Assembly (NCBI GenBank): GCA_017560825.1
Contig: JAFZED010000068.1
Span: forward strand, 1 to 64,000
DNA: 64,000 nucleotides
DNA from: Bacteroidales bacterium
Lineage (GTDB): Bacteria; Bacteroidota; Bacteroidia; Bacteroidales; UBA932
Reading direction: 5' to 3'
Part shown: positions 1-7,869 of the stretch, in pieces
Layout: each line of letters opens with the position of its first letter
Numbering within the stretch: the first letter of the stretch is position 1
Notes under the pieces: generated by a model
Told to the model about the DNA's origin: nothing
The model's input: the letters and a program-made list of their open reading frames with translations, nothing else
Database searches by the model: none
Position numbers and translations under genes: made by a program

Positions 1-1
1 G

Positions 2-901
2 TTTGACTGGTGGTGGGATTGGATTCAAATGGCTATTCAGTTGGCTGATGATGAAGAAAAACAAGAACGCGTAATTCAAGAACTTGACAAGGTTATTAAT
101 GCCAAAGGAGATGAATGGGGCGTTAATTATAATAGGCAAGTAGCTCAGCGACATAAACTTGAAATTTTGTCAAAACGCGGTACGCCAGAGGAACAGTCCA
201 AATTTATGTATGAAAATGTGAGTAATCCAGATTTTCGCAGGCGACTCTTGCAAATGGCATGGGATAGAGGCGATTATAAGGAGGTGCTGCGTTTAGCAGT
301 AGATGGCGCTACCTGTGATTCTAACTATGCGGGATTAGTAAATGATTGGCACAAGTGGGAGTTGAAAGTCTATCTTCAGACACACGATTATGCTGGCTCA
401 TTAAGACTTTATCAATATTTCTTCTTCAATGGTGGTAGATTTGGAGAGGAGGCATATTCAATGGAGAATATCTATGGTCAGATGAAGTCAATTGTCTTGG
501 AAGATGAATGGAATGATTTTGTTGAAACATTGATTAAAGACGCGGCCAGCAGTCGATCGTACTTTAGAATGTTGTTTATCTATTCTCAGGAAAAGATGTG
601 GGATAGGTATAGGGATTATTTGCGTAAATCTCCGGTAATTCATGAACTTGATGATGCACCAGAGGAGGTGTGGGAGTTGTATAAAGATGAACTTATCCAA
701 CTTTATACAGCGTGTGTAAAGAATTTCTTCCAAAGAGCATCAAGTCGTAATTCTTATTGTGAAGGAGTATCTATGCTTCGTAAACTAATCAACTATGGTG
801 GTAGGACAGAGGTAGGTAAGATTATAAATGAACAGAAAGCCCGTGTGCCTCGACGTCCAGCTTTGATAGATGAGTTGTCAAAGTTGGAAAAAGAGTTATA
901 A
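2..901 (+). CDS. 3' part of a SWIM-zinc-finger-like protein (partial)
   Basis: The frame is open from the window edge; the first ATG at 29 is internal, preceded in frame by a Trp-rich stretch (residues FDWWWDWIQ), so the gene begins outside the window. About 300 residues are visible. They are helical and charged, with repeat-like helical pairs, and resemble the C-terminal region of Bacteroidetes proteins that carry an N-terminal SWIM zinc finger; the finger itself is not in view, so the assignment is tentative. Codons are markedly AT-richer (AAT, ATT, TTA, GAT) than in the genes after 1800, which suggests transferred DNA. A hairpin follows the stop codon directly. Confidence 0.5.
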   Translation, partial: FDWWWDWIQMAIQLADDEEKQERVIQELDKVINAKGDEWGVNYNRQVAQRHKLEILSKRGTPEEQSKFMYENVSNPDFRRRLLQMAWDRGDYKEVLRLAVDGATCDSNYAGLVNDWHKWELKVYLQTHDYAGSLRLYQYFFFNGGRFGEEAYSMENIYGQMKSIVLEDEWNDFVETLIKDAASSRSYFRMLFIYSQEKMWDRYRDYLRKSPVIHELDDAPEEVWELYKDELIQLYTACVKNFFQRASSRNSYCEGVSMLRKLINYGGRTEVGKIINEQKARVPRRPALIDELSKLEKEL

Positions 902-904
902 AAA

Positions 905-933
905 ACAGGTATCCGATAGGGGCAGATACCTGT
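905..933 (+). terminator. hairpin after the first gene
   Basis: A perfect 9-bp stem (905-913 with 925-933) starts four bases after the stop codon. The tract after it (TCTAATGTCCATTCTTTT) is only partly T-rich, so termination may be weak. Confidence 0.5.
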
Positions 934-1038
934 TCTAATGTCCATTCTTTTATTTAGAGTCGCAAATTTACGATAGTGCAAAAGTAAGCATTTATTTTTT
1001 ACATATAAGTATCTTCTACTGCTATCTTTTATAAACGA

Positions 1039-1068
1039 CAGAGGCAATGCTGTGTGGCATTGCCTCTG
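1039..1068 (-). terminator. terminator of the 48-residue gene
   Basis: Perfect 12-bp stem (1039-1050 with 1057-1068) and a 6-base loop. Read on the minus strand it lies 56 bases after the small gene's stop codon and is followed by TCGTTTATAAAAG, a short T-rich tail. Confidence 0.55.
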
Positions 1069-1123
1069 CTATGAACACCGAGGGGAAGAGGCACACCGCT
1101 GATGCGGTCAAAGTTCAGTCACT

Positions 1124-1270
1124 TTACAGAGCCTCCCTAATGCATCTATAGTGTGAACGAACTTTCACAATCTTGCCATTGATAAGGCGTTTGTGAGCCT
1201 TAACCTTGACAAACTTGATAGTGTCAACTTCGATACGAAGCCTCACTGTAAACGAAAGCCTTGTCTTCAT
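1124..1270 (-). CDS. 48-residue basic small protein of unknown function
   Basis: ATG at 1270 and TAA at 1124-1126 give 48 residues, beginning MKTRLSFTVRLRIEVDTIKF and ending HYRCIREAL. It is strongly basic. The stretch VKAHKRLINGKIVKVRSHYR repeats the pattern V-x-(A/R)-H-x-R around an NGK turn; I have seen similar patterns in small proteins of phages and integrative elements but cannot name the family. What supports it as a gene is context: on the same strand there is a consensus promoter at 1462-1492, a folded leader at 1302-1431 and a terminator at 1039-1068, which together make a complete short transcription unit. It has no partner gene on the same strand. Function unknown; a nucleic-acid-binding role would fit the charge but is only inference. 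Confidence 0.6.
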   Translation of the reverse strand: MKTRLSFTVRLRIEVDTIKFVKVKAHKRLINGKIVKVRSHYRCIREAL

Positions 1271-1301
1271 AATAGTGGAAATTTAGGCAACATTGCCATT
1301 T

Positions 1302-1431
1302 GATTATTGAGATGTAAAACAAGCTTTGGCTACTGAGTACGTCCCTCGGCTTTAGGGTCAATCTTTTGTCTTTCAAAAAGAAAAGGCATTCAGTAGGGAT
1401 CTGAACGCCTTAACTTATCTTCTCAATAATC
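1302..1431 (-). promoter_or_regulatory. folded 5' leader of the 48-residue gene
   Basis: The segment is closed by a perfect 11-bp inverted repeat (1302-1312 with 1421-1431). Inside lie a hairpin of 1383-1393 with 1401-1411, whose one imperfect position is a G-U pair only if the minus strand is transcribed (A-C on the other strand), and a competing 7-bp pairing of 1390-1396 with 1330-1336. Two more small stems occur (1343-1346 with 1354-1357, and around 1361-1380). Mutually exclusive stems between promoter and gene look like a riboswitch or attenuator. It matches no riboswitch class I know, and not tmRNA, 6S, SRP or RNase P RNA. Confidence 0.5.
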
Positions 1432-1461
1432 GCCTTTCGGCATTTCCTCTATTAGATATTG

Positions 1462-1492
1462 CAAAGATACGGTCTTTTTTTATATCTGCAAA
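1462..1492 (-). promoter_or_regulatory. Bacteroidetes-type promoter, small-protein unit
   Basis: On the minus strand TTTG (1489-1492), a 19-base spacer, then TATCTTTG (1462-1469): an exact fit to TTTG-N19-TAnnTTTG. Transcription would start near 1456 and give a leader of about 185 bases. Confidence 0.65.
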
Positions 1493-1499
1493 CTTTCCT

Positions 1500-1814
1500 G
1501 GAGTTAATCCATAAAGTTCATCTTATTCATTTCGCTGGCTTAGATTTCATCAATGATGTCGATATGTGGTTTCATTGACTTGCCCATATGACCAGAGCTT
1601 GAAAGCTATCTTATGTAAGAAAGATAATTTGTATATTCAAATCCCTCGGAGAGCAGCGACGAAATCCCTGAGAGTGAGCAGGATTTGTAGAAATCCAAAA
1701 TAATCCACCTACAATTAAACTTTTTACGGCACTATGTGTCTAAAAATGCGTTATAAGGTTGGACCCTGTGTCCAGCCTTTGTTTATGCATATATATTAAC
1801 ATCAAATACACACT
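1500..1814. other. AT-rich gap with one hairpin
   Basis: No convincing gene. A hairpin with a 10-bp stem (1755-1764 with 1770-1779, one G-U if read on the plus strand) is followed by TTTGTTT and sits 36 bases before the next ATG; it could be an attenuator of the 1815 gene or the terminator of a short RNA. Near 1642-1688 the words AAATCCCT occur twice around GAGAG motifs, without clear meaning. Confidence 0.35.
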
Positions 1815-4800
1815 ATGACAAAGCACGTGTCTTTATTTTTAAAGTCGATTCTTTCTGTTGCGGCGTTTCTGGTCGCCTCGGTTTCTTTTGCGCAAGGCAA
1901 CTTCACTGTCAAATTCAAGTTGGTTGATGAGAAGACTTCAGAGCCTGTCTCATTTGCAACAGCATCGCTTACACTAAAGGGCGAGACAAAAGCAGTAAAG
2001 TACGTTCTCACCAATGATGAGGGTGCGGGAGAGATTGTGAAAGTAAAGAAAGGAACCTATAAGTTCAAGGCTGAGCTTATGGGATACACTACATATGAAA
2101 AGGAGATTGTAGTCAATAAGAATATCGACCTGGGCACAGTGAAGATGGCGGAGGATGTTAAGGTACTCGATGCGGCAAGTGTTTCGGCAGTAGGTAATCC
2201 TATCGTTGTAAAGAAGGACACGATAGAGTATAATGCGTCGTCATTCAAGACATCGGATAACGATATGCTTGAAGACCTCCTCAAGAAACTTCCAGGAGTT
2301 GAGGTGGCTTCAGACGGAACCGTGACAGCTAATGGCGAGACTATCAAGAAGATCACGATCGACGGCAAGACTTTCTTCCTTGATGACCCTCAGCTTGCGA
2401 CAAAGAACCTCCCTGCAAAGCTCGTAGAGAAGGTGAAAGTGGTTGAAAGGAAGTCGGAGCAGGCAAGATTCACAGGCATTGACGACGGACAGCAGGAGAC
2501 CATCATTGACCTGTCTGTATATAAAGGAATGATGAACGGATGGTTCGGTAACGTTATGGGCGGCGGTGGCCACGACCTTCCTGAAGATGGCTATTACACC
2601 GAAGACAAGTCTTTTATGGACGAGGGATGGCGTTATCAGACAGCCGGCATTCTCGGAAACTTCAAGAGCAAGAGCCAGATCAGCATAATCGTCAATGCCA
2701 ACAACACCAATAACCGCGGTTTCAACGACCTTGCAGGCGGTATGATGCGTGGTATGATGGGCGGCGGACGTCGTATGGGCGGCGGTGGATTCGGCGGTAT
2801 GGGTGGCGGAAACGGCATCACAAGCTCGTGGATGGGCGGTTTGAATGGCGCCTGGGACCTCTTTGATGACCGTATGGAACTCTCGAGCAACTACCTTTAC
2901 AACGGTTCTACTAACTATGTCGAGGAAACAAGCTCTAAGGTAACCTTTATGGAGAACGGCAGCCATATGCTGAATGACAACAACGGCTACAGCACAAACG
3001 GCTCTCAGGGACACAGAATCGGAGTGAGACTCGACCACGAATTCAATAAGAACACCTCCCTTCTCTTTGAGCCTCAGTTCAATTTCGGTACCGGATCTTT
3101 CTCGGAGCATTCGGATTTCGCGACACGCACAGCGATGAATGCTGACACTACATTCACAAACAGCGGTTTTACCGACAATGTGGGAAATAACCGCAACTGG
3201 ACAGCAAGCGGACGTCTCCTTTACAGACAGCGTCTTGGCAAAGAAGGCAGAACATTCTCCGCTTTGGTGAACTATAGCTTCAGCAACAATGAGATGTCAG
3301 GATTGAACCAGTCCCTGACGCGTACAGACCTCAATGCAGACAATGTCTTTGAAAATGAGATTGTAAATCAGAGATACGATCAGATCTCAAACAATTCATC
3401 ATTGAGCGGACGAATGGTATATACTGAACCTCTGGCTGAAAACCTCTTCCTCGAGGCAAATTACGAGTATGCGTGGAACAGCAACAGAACCGGCAAGGAT
3501 ACATATAACAGCGGCGATGTTAACTTTGGAGATAATGCAACCTCTTTGATATATAATCATATAGGCGAAGTCTATGATCCGACATATTCAAGCTCTATCC
3601 TCAATAACTATGTAAATCAGAGGGCAGGAGCAAGCTTCACCTGGCAGACTGAGGACCTGAATGCGCAGATTGGAGTTCAGGTCAATCCGACCGACACTCA
3701 CAACGAGACGAATGGGGAAACCTACGACAGCAAGGTTGTGAACTGGTCGCCTTCAGCGAGAATCAGATATATGGTCAATGATAATGCGCAGCTGATGGTG
3801 AATTATGACGGACGTTCTTCTCAGCCTTCAACATCTCAGTTGATGCCCGTGCCTGACAATACCGACCCTCTCAACGTTTCACTTGGTAACCCTTACCTGG
3901 AGTCCTACTTCACTCATAATATGCGTGGAACGTTCAGGTTTACCAACAGGGCAACCTTTACTTCTGTCAATGCACAGCTGGGTGGAAACTTTGTCCAGGA
4001 TGCGATTACAAATGCTCAGTGGTATGACCAGTCGGGAGCTCAGTATTCAATACCGGTAAATGGCCCTGGTACAGGTTCTGCAAATGCTTCTATTATGGTG
4101 AACTCACCGATCGCCAAATCGAATTTCTCTATAATGAGCAACACAAGCGCCAGATACAACCAGTCTGTATCATACATAGCTACAGGAACCCTTGACTCGG
4201 ATATGTACTATGATCCAGATAATGCAGAGTTCAACTATGTGCTCTTCCACAAGGATTATCCGTCATTGGGAGACTCTGACGCATTCCTCACCAACAAGAT
4301 CCGTTCATTGAATGTGACTGAGATGCTTCGACTTACCTATAGAAACGACTTTGTTGAGCTCGTGGCAGGTGGACGTACGAATCTCTCAAAGTCTTGGTAT
4401 ACAATGAAATCTGCCAATGTAAACACTACTTGGAACAACAACGTCTCATTCGAGATGAACTGGACTCTTCCATTCGGAATGAACCTCATCAGCGATATGA
4501 ATTATAACTGGTACAGGGGATATACGACAGCACAGGAGCCGGAGTTCATCCTCAATGCGGAGATTACTCAGCTTGTGTTTAACAAGAAGGGAACCATAGC
4601 TCTCAGAGCTTATGACATCTTCAAGCAGGCAAAGAATCTGATGGTGACTGATGCGTCCAACTATCATCAGGAGGTGCGTAATAACACACTTGGCCGTTAT
4701 ATCATAGTGTCGTTCACCTATCGTTTCGGAACCTTCAGCAGAGGCCGTGGAGGCGCTCCGGGCGGAATGCGAGGCGGAATGCCGGCAGGTGGCCCTCCGG

Positions 4801-4847
4801 GTGGAATGCGAGGCGGAATGCCGATGGGCGGCCCTCCTAGAAGATAA
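1815..4847 (+). CDS. TonB-receptor-like outer-membrane barrel protein
   Basis: 1010 residues with a signal peptide ending ...SVSFAQ (about 1-26). Residues ~29-110 form a carboxypeptidase-regulatory-like beta-sandwich, ~120-230 a plug-like segment (LLKKLPGVEV, ITIDGKTFF), and the rest a beta-barrel with many Asn/Tyr/Ser-rich strands. This order is typical of the Bacteroidetes family of outer-membrane barrel proteins related to TonB-dependent receptors. There is no SusD partner nearby, so the substrate cannot be inferred. Two low-complexity stretches stand out: a Gly/Met/Arg-rich insert near residues 305-338, where the barrel begins, and a C-terminal tail of GGMRGGMP-type repeats after the last strand. 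A canonical barrel ends on an aromatic residue, so the tail probably hangs past the barrel. The next gene ends convergently 6 bases away. Confidence 0.8.
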   Translation: MTKHVSLFLKSILSVAAFLVASVSFAQGNFTVKFKLVDEKTSEPVSFATASLTLKGETKAVKYVLTNDEGAGEIVKVKKGTYKFKAELMGYTTYEKEIVVNKNIDLGTVKMAEDVKVLDAASVSAVGNPIVVKKDTIEYNASSFKTSDNDMLEDLLKKLPGVEVASDGTVTANGETIKKITIDGKTFFLDDPQLATKNLPAKLVEKVKVVERKSEQARFTGIDDGQQETIIDLSVYKGMMNGWFGNVMGGGGHDLPEDGYYTEDKSFMDEGWRYQTAGILGNFKSKSQISIIVNANNTNNRGFNDLAGGMMRGMMGGGRRMGGGGFGGMGGGNGITSSWMGGLNGAWDLFDDRMELSSNYLYNGSTNYVEETSSKVTFMENGSHMLNDNNGYSTNGSQGHRIGVRLDHEFNKNTSLLFEPQFNFGTGSFSEHSDFATRTAMNADTTFTNSGFTDNVGNNRNWTASGRLLYRQRLGKEGRTFSALVNYSFSNNEMSGLNQSLTRTDLNADNVFENEIVNQRYDQISNNSSLSGRMVYTEPLAENLFLEANYEYAWNSNRTGKDTYNSGDVNFGDNATSLIYNHIGEVYDPTYSSSILNNYVNQRAGASFTWQTEDLNAQIGVQVNPTDTHNETNGETYDSKVVNWSPSARIRYMVNDNAQLMVNYDGRSSQPSTSQLMPVPDNTDPLNVSLGNPYLESYFTHNMRGTFRFTNRATFTSVNAQLGGNFVQDAITNAQWYDQSGAQYSIPVNGPGTGSANASIMVNSPIAKSNFSIMSNTSARYNQSVSYIATGTLDSDMYYDPDNAEFNYVLFHKDYPSLGDSDAFLTNKIRSLNVTEMLRLTYRNDFVELVAGGRTNLSKSWYTMKSANVNTTWNNNVSFEMNWTLPFGMNLISDMNYNWYRGYTTAQEPEFILNAEITQLVFNKKGTIALRAYDIFKQAKNLMVTDASNYHQEVRNNTLGRYIIVSFTYRFGTFSRGRGGAPGGMRGGMPAGGPPGGMRGGMPMGGPPRR

Positions 4848-4853
4848 GACGAT

Positions 4854-6728
4854 TTAATATACAAACGTCCAGCTGTCTGCTATGGATGAGGCTCCCTCAC
4901 CGTCTACTGCTGTGAGTACAAGCATATACTCTGTACCTCGTGACAGGTTCTTGAGAGGGGCGTAGTTGTCTGTAGTTTTCTCGATGTAGTACAGTTCCGG
5001 TGACAGGTACATTGTCTCCTGAGCTCTCAATACAGAGCCTTGAAGAGTGCTTGTCCACAGATAGCTGTCAGTCGGCCTGATTATGTATCTGAAACCTGAC
5101 GCTTCTCCGCCGTTGACGTTCCACTTGATACATTCCTGTCCGTTCTCTGTCACGACTTTCTCTTCGATTTCTACTGAAAGACTGCTGTACGGTATTGCTT
5201 TGGTACGTACCGGCAATGTGAAGACTTTACCGTAGACTCCTGTGAGGTTGACAGGAAGTATGACTACAGTCATTTCGGTGTCTGGGTTCAATTGCTTTCG
5301 GACAAAAGTTTCTGAACTGCCATCAAAAATTACTGATGGTCCACCAGGATAGATCACATATTCGATAAGCTCCTCTTCTGTGTCGAGATGAGACATTATG
5401 TCTGCGCTAAGCAGGGCTGCATACATAATGGTTGCACCTTGGGCGCAGACATCAAGCGATATGCTTGTCATATCTACTGCAAGGTTGGAATAGCTTACCT
5501 CAATTGTTCCGCCTGGCTTCAGTTTCTGTGTCTCTATATTAAGATAGACGAAGTCCTCGGCAGTGTATGTTCCGTTGTCCTTGTGCGGGAGGATCCACAT
5601 AACGTATTTCTGTCCTGGCTCCACCAGTATGTCACCAAGTTCCTTCTGGAATCGGAAAGCAGATCCTTCGTAAGTGACTTTGTTGGATGAGTTGGTGTAC
5701 AAGGTGGTGTACGGTGCGTCGCTTACCAGACTGCCGGATGTAAAGTCTCTGTCAAATGCTTCCTTCTTGGCGATGCCGCAATAGAATGAGGAAACATTCT
5801 CCATCAGGATCTTTACTCTGATGCTCTGGAACGTAGAGCTGACCTGCTCGATGTTTACAGTAGGCTTTGACAGCTGATCTATCTTCAGTGGAATAGTAGA
5901 GATGCCTGAGCGCTTTACGCTGATTTCCTTTCCTTCTTTCAAGGTGAACATCTGCTTTTCGCCCTCTGTGGTGTTTGCTGTGATGGTCAGGCCTGTGTAG
6001 GTCTGGTGAGGCACTACTATATAGAAAGGAGTGCCGTCGCTGTCTATGTGTACACCTTCACCGCAGTCGAGTCTGACAGTGTTGGTACCATAGGTGTACT
6101 CCGGGTCAAAATTGTACTCGCGTGTTGCGGGAATATAACATAGGTCGCCTCCTGTGTCGCTGGCTATCATTTCATTGGCCTGGATCAGTATTGAAGATAT
6201 CTTTACATTTACTGCATCCGTCGAAAGGAACAGCCTGAGCACGCCTGCGGCATTTGAAAACCTGAGTTCCGGGTCATAGGCCACATCACTTACCATCGGC
6301 ATAGTGTTGTCGGCAAAGGTGCCTTCTGCATACTGCTGTACGTTAGGAATGGTAAGATATATCTCCTTTTCTGCATCTGGTCCGCTCATATAGATGCCAT
6401 CAGCAGGGTAGGCGGCTATCACGCCGGTAGAAAGGTCCATAAAGTCGATTCCGTCTTCCGGGTAGAAGGTGGCTGATGTAGTGCCGTCGTTTTCAGTGTA
6501 GAAGATCTTGTCATAGGAACCTGAGACAAGGATCCTGTCTCCTTTTGACCACAACACCTTCCTGACCTGACCTTCGTCATCCTGACTTAGATGGGTCTTT
6601 GTCGCAGGTGTCTCTGCTATCTTTGCGGTTATCTTGTTATGATGTGGATTTGCCGGTTCCTTTTCTTCAACCTGTGAGCAAGCTGATAAAAGAAGGATGG
6701 CAGATAGTGTCAATAGAGTCTTCTTCAT
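4854..6728 (-). CDS. fimbrillin-like lipoprotein
   Basis: 624 residues with a lipobox (LLLSAC, lipidated Cys17). The N-terminal half has the marks of the Bacteroidetes fimbrillin/Mfa1-like family: an early ATKTHL segment, WSKGDRI near residue 60, an aromatic FYPEDG turn and AAYPADG. The C-terminal half has beta-rich, fibronectin-like segments (YCGIAKKEAF, GTEYMLVLTAVDGEG). It is probably a surface-exposed lipoprotein, perhaps an adhesin or pilus component; no usher or assembly gene is adjacent. It follows the tiny gene at 6743-6883 by 14 bases, with AAGGAGGGGG before its ATG, a rare good Shine-Dalgarno sequence for this genome. The same pairing recurs at 50842-52647. Confidence 0.75.
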   Translation of the reverse strand: MKKTLLTLSAILLLSACSQVEEKEPANPHHNKITAKIAETPATKTHLSQDDEGQVRKVLWSKGDRILVSGSYDKIFYTENDGTTSATFYPEDGIDFMDLSTGVIAAYPADGIYMSGPDAEKEIYLTIPNVQQYAEGTFADNTMPMVSDVAYDPELRFSNAAGVLRLFLSTDAVNVKISSILIQANEMIASDTGGDLCYIPATREYNFDPEYTYGTNTVRLDCGEGVHIDSDGTPFYIVVPHQTYTGLTITANTTEGEKQMFTLKEGKEISVKRSGISTIPLKIDQLSKPTVNIEQVSSTFQSIRVKILMENVSSFYCGIAKKEAFDRDFTSGSLVSDAPYTTLYTNSSNKVTYEGSAFRFQKELGDILVEPGQKYVMWILPHKDNGTYTAEDFVYLNIETQKLKPGGTIEVSYSNLAVDMTSISLDVCAQGATIMYAALLSADIMSHLDTEEELIEYVIYPGGPSVIFDGSSETFVRKQLNPDTEMTVVILPVNLTGVYGKVFTLPVRTKAIPYSSLSVEIEEKVVTENGQECIKWNVNGGEASGFRYIIRPTDSYLWTSTLQGSVLRAQETMYLSPELYYIEKTTDNYAPLKNLSRGTEYMLVLTAVDGEGASSIADSWTFVY

Positions 6729-6742
6729 AGCGCCCCCTCCTT

Positions 6743-6883
6743 TTATTCAAAGAAATCAGTGAAGTCTTCAAGGTCTTCAAACATATCTTCTGTCGAGCCG
6801 CTCTGCACAAGCAGACACTGCTCTGTTTCCATATATATTACCTCCATCTTAGGAGTAACATATTTCATATTCGTCGTTTTCAT
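6743..6883 (-). CDS. tiny peptide paired with fimbrillin-like lipoprotein (copy 1)
   Basis: ATG at 6883 gives 46 residues; the internal ATG at 6868 gives 41 (MKYVTPKMEVIYMETEQCLL...). The promoter's -7 box ends only 7 bases before 6883, so the shorter form may be the real one. The sequence is acidic at its end (EDMFEDLEDFTDFFE) and has no signal peptide. It aligns with the product of 50842-50985: both share YV-x-P-x3-VI, a Glu six residues on, a QSG motif and a D/E-rich, Phe-ended tail. Both sit directly before a fimbrillin-like lipoprotein gene on the same strand. I know similar short proteins starting MKKY-x-x-P in Bacteroidales but not their role; a peptide precursor or an assembly factor are both possible. 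Confidence 0.65.
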   Translation of the reverse strand: MKTTNMKYVTPKMEVIYMETEQCLLVQSGSTEDMFEDLEDFTDFFE

Positions 6884-6890
6884 AGTAACG

Positions 6891-6921
6891 CAAATTTAAT
6901 AAAATATATTCTTAGAGTAAA
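6891..6921 (-). promoter_or_regulatory. promoter of the tiny-peptide/lipoprotein pair
   Basis: On the minus strand TTTA (6918-6921), 19 bases, TAAATTTG (6891-6898). It is the only good match upstream of the pair and would give almost no leader before the ATG at 6883. Confidence 0.5.
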
Positions 6922-7209
6922 GCATATGCAGCCATTAACTTGATCTCAATCCACTACATTTTTCCCAAAATCAGGTTTATAATTCTTTAAAACAGCAATA
7001 TGCAGACTGTTTTATGCCCCTCAAAGTCTTCAAATAAACTCTACAATTCCTCTCATAACGGGATTTGACAGAATTGAAAATATGATAGATAAATGATTGA
7101 AATATAGTTATTTATGCTATGTGATGGGGTCGGGTGATTATCACCTCTACACCTTCCAACATTCCTCTACAAAGCAAAATATGCTATATTTGTTGCCTCA
7201 TTAATATAA
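6922..7209. other. AT-rich divergent intergenic region
   Basis: No gene seen. It separates the lipoprotein pair (minus) from the phosphate run (plus). TATATTTG at 7185-7192 is a plausible -7 box for the 7210 gene, although the matching -33 element is poor. Confidence 0.4.
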
Positions 7210-7869
7210 ATGTACAGAAAAATGTTCGGTCGCAAGAAGACAAACAAGCTTATAGATGATATTGACAGGTATTTTGACCTGTTGGATCAGTCAGTCCAGG
7301 TGTTCAAGGCTGGTGTAAAGAACTATCTGTATTCCAACGCTAACGAATTCAACGAGAATCTTATGCAGGTGTCGGCAATCGACAGTGATGCCGATGCCCT
7401 TCGCAGAGAGATTGAGAATGCGCTGTACACACAGACTACCCTGGTCCGTTCCAGGGGAGACATTATGCGTCTGTTCGAAAAGACCAGAAACATTATCGAT
7501 ATGCTCAATGACAGTCTGTTTCAGTTTGAGATCGAGACTCCTTTTGTCCCGTCTGAGCTTAATCCGGAGTTTATGAAGCTGACTGACTTCTCGACTTTGT
7601 CTGTAGAGGCTGTCGTACCTGCAGTCAAGGCATATTTCAAGACTCCTGAAACAGTACTTGATGAGATAAGCAGGACCTATTTCTATGGAAAGGAGGCTGT
7701 CAAGTACTCCCAGACAATCAAAAGGACAGTATTCCATAATATGCCTTCTCTCAAATTGAGTGAGAAGTTCCACCTCAGGTATTTTGCCCTTCATATCGAA
7801 AACCTTGCAAAAGGTGCTGAAAATGTTGCGGACCAGCTTGCCGTTATGGCTATGAGGAGAACCTTCTGA
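7210..7869 (+). CDS. DUF47 / PhoU-like phosphate transport accessory protein
   Basis: 219 residues, the usual length of DUF47 (TIGR00153) proteins, which form all-helical bundles like PhoU and normally accompany PiT phosphate permeases, modulating them from the cytoplasm. Visible family features: a short basic N-terminus (MFGRKKTNK), the central SDADALRREIENAL helix with the usual E/D-x2-AD core, then RSRGDIMRLFEKTRNIIDML and a C-terminal IENLAKGAENVADQL helix. A second ATG at 7222 is equally possible. The stop codon overlaps the next start (TGATG), so translation is coupled to the PiT-like/LuxR fusion, which puts the protein beside its expected partner. Confidence 0.75.
   Translation: MYRKMFGRKKTNKLIDDIDRYFDLLDQSVQVFKAGVKNYLYSNANEFNENLMQVSAIDSDADALRREIENALYTQTTLVRSRGDIMRLFEKTRNIIDMLNDSLFQFEIETPFVPSELNPEFMKLTDFSTLSVEAVVPAVKAYFKTPETVLDEISRTYFYGKEAVKYSQTIKRTVFHNMPSLKLSEKFHLRYFALHIENLAKGAENVADQLAVMAMRRTF

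Noticed and set aside
1302..1431. tmRNA, 6S, SRP or RNase P RNA
   Set aside because: No tRNA-like end, no SRP apical motif, no RNase P cores and the wrong overall fold; kept as an unnamed leader.
1515..1600. Short minus-strand frame (MGKSMKPHIDIIDEI)
   Set aside because: Only 15 codons, no promoter or conserved feature; perhaps a relict.
2310..3110. 266-codon open frame on the minus strand
   Set aside because: Antisense to the TonB-receptor-like gene; its composition (His/Ala/Val-rich without domains) is what the reverse of a Gly/Met-rich coding strand gives.
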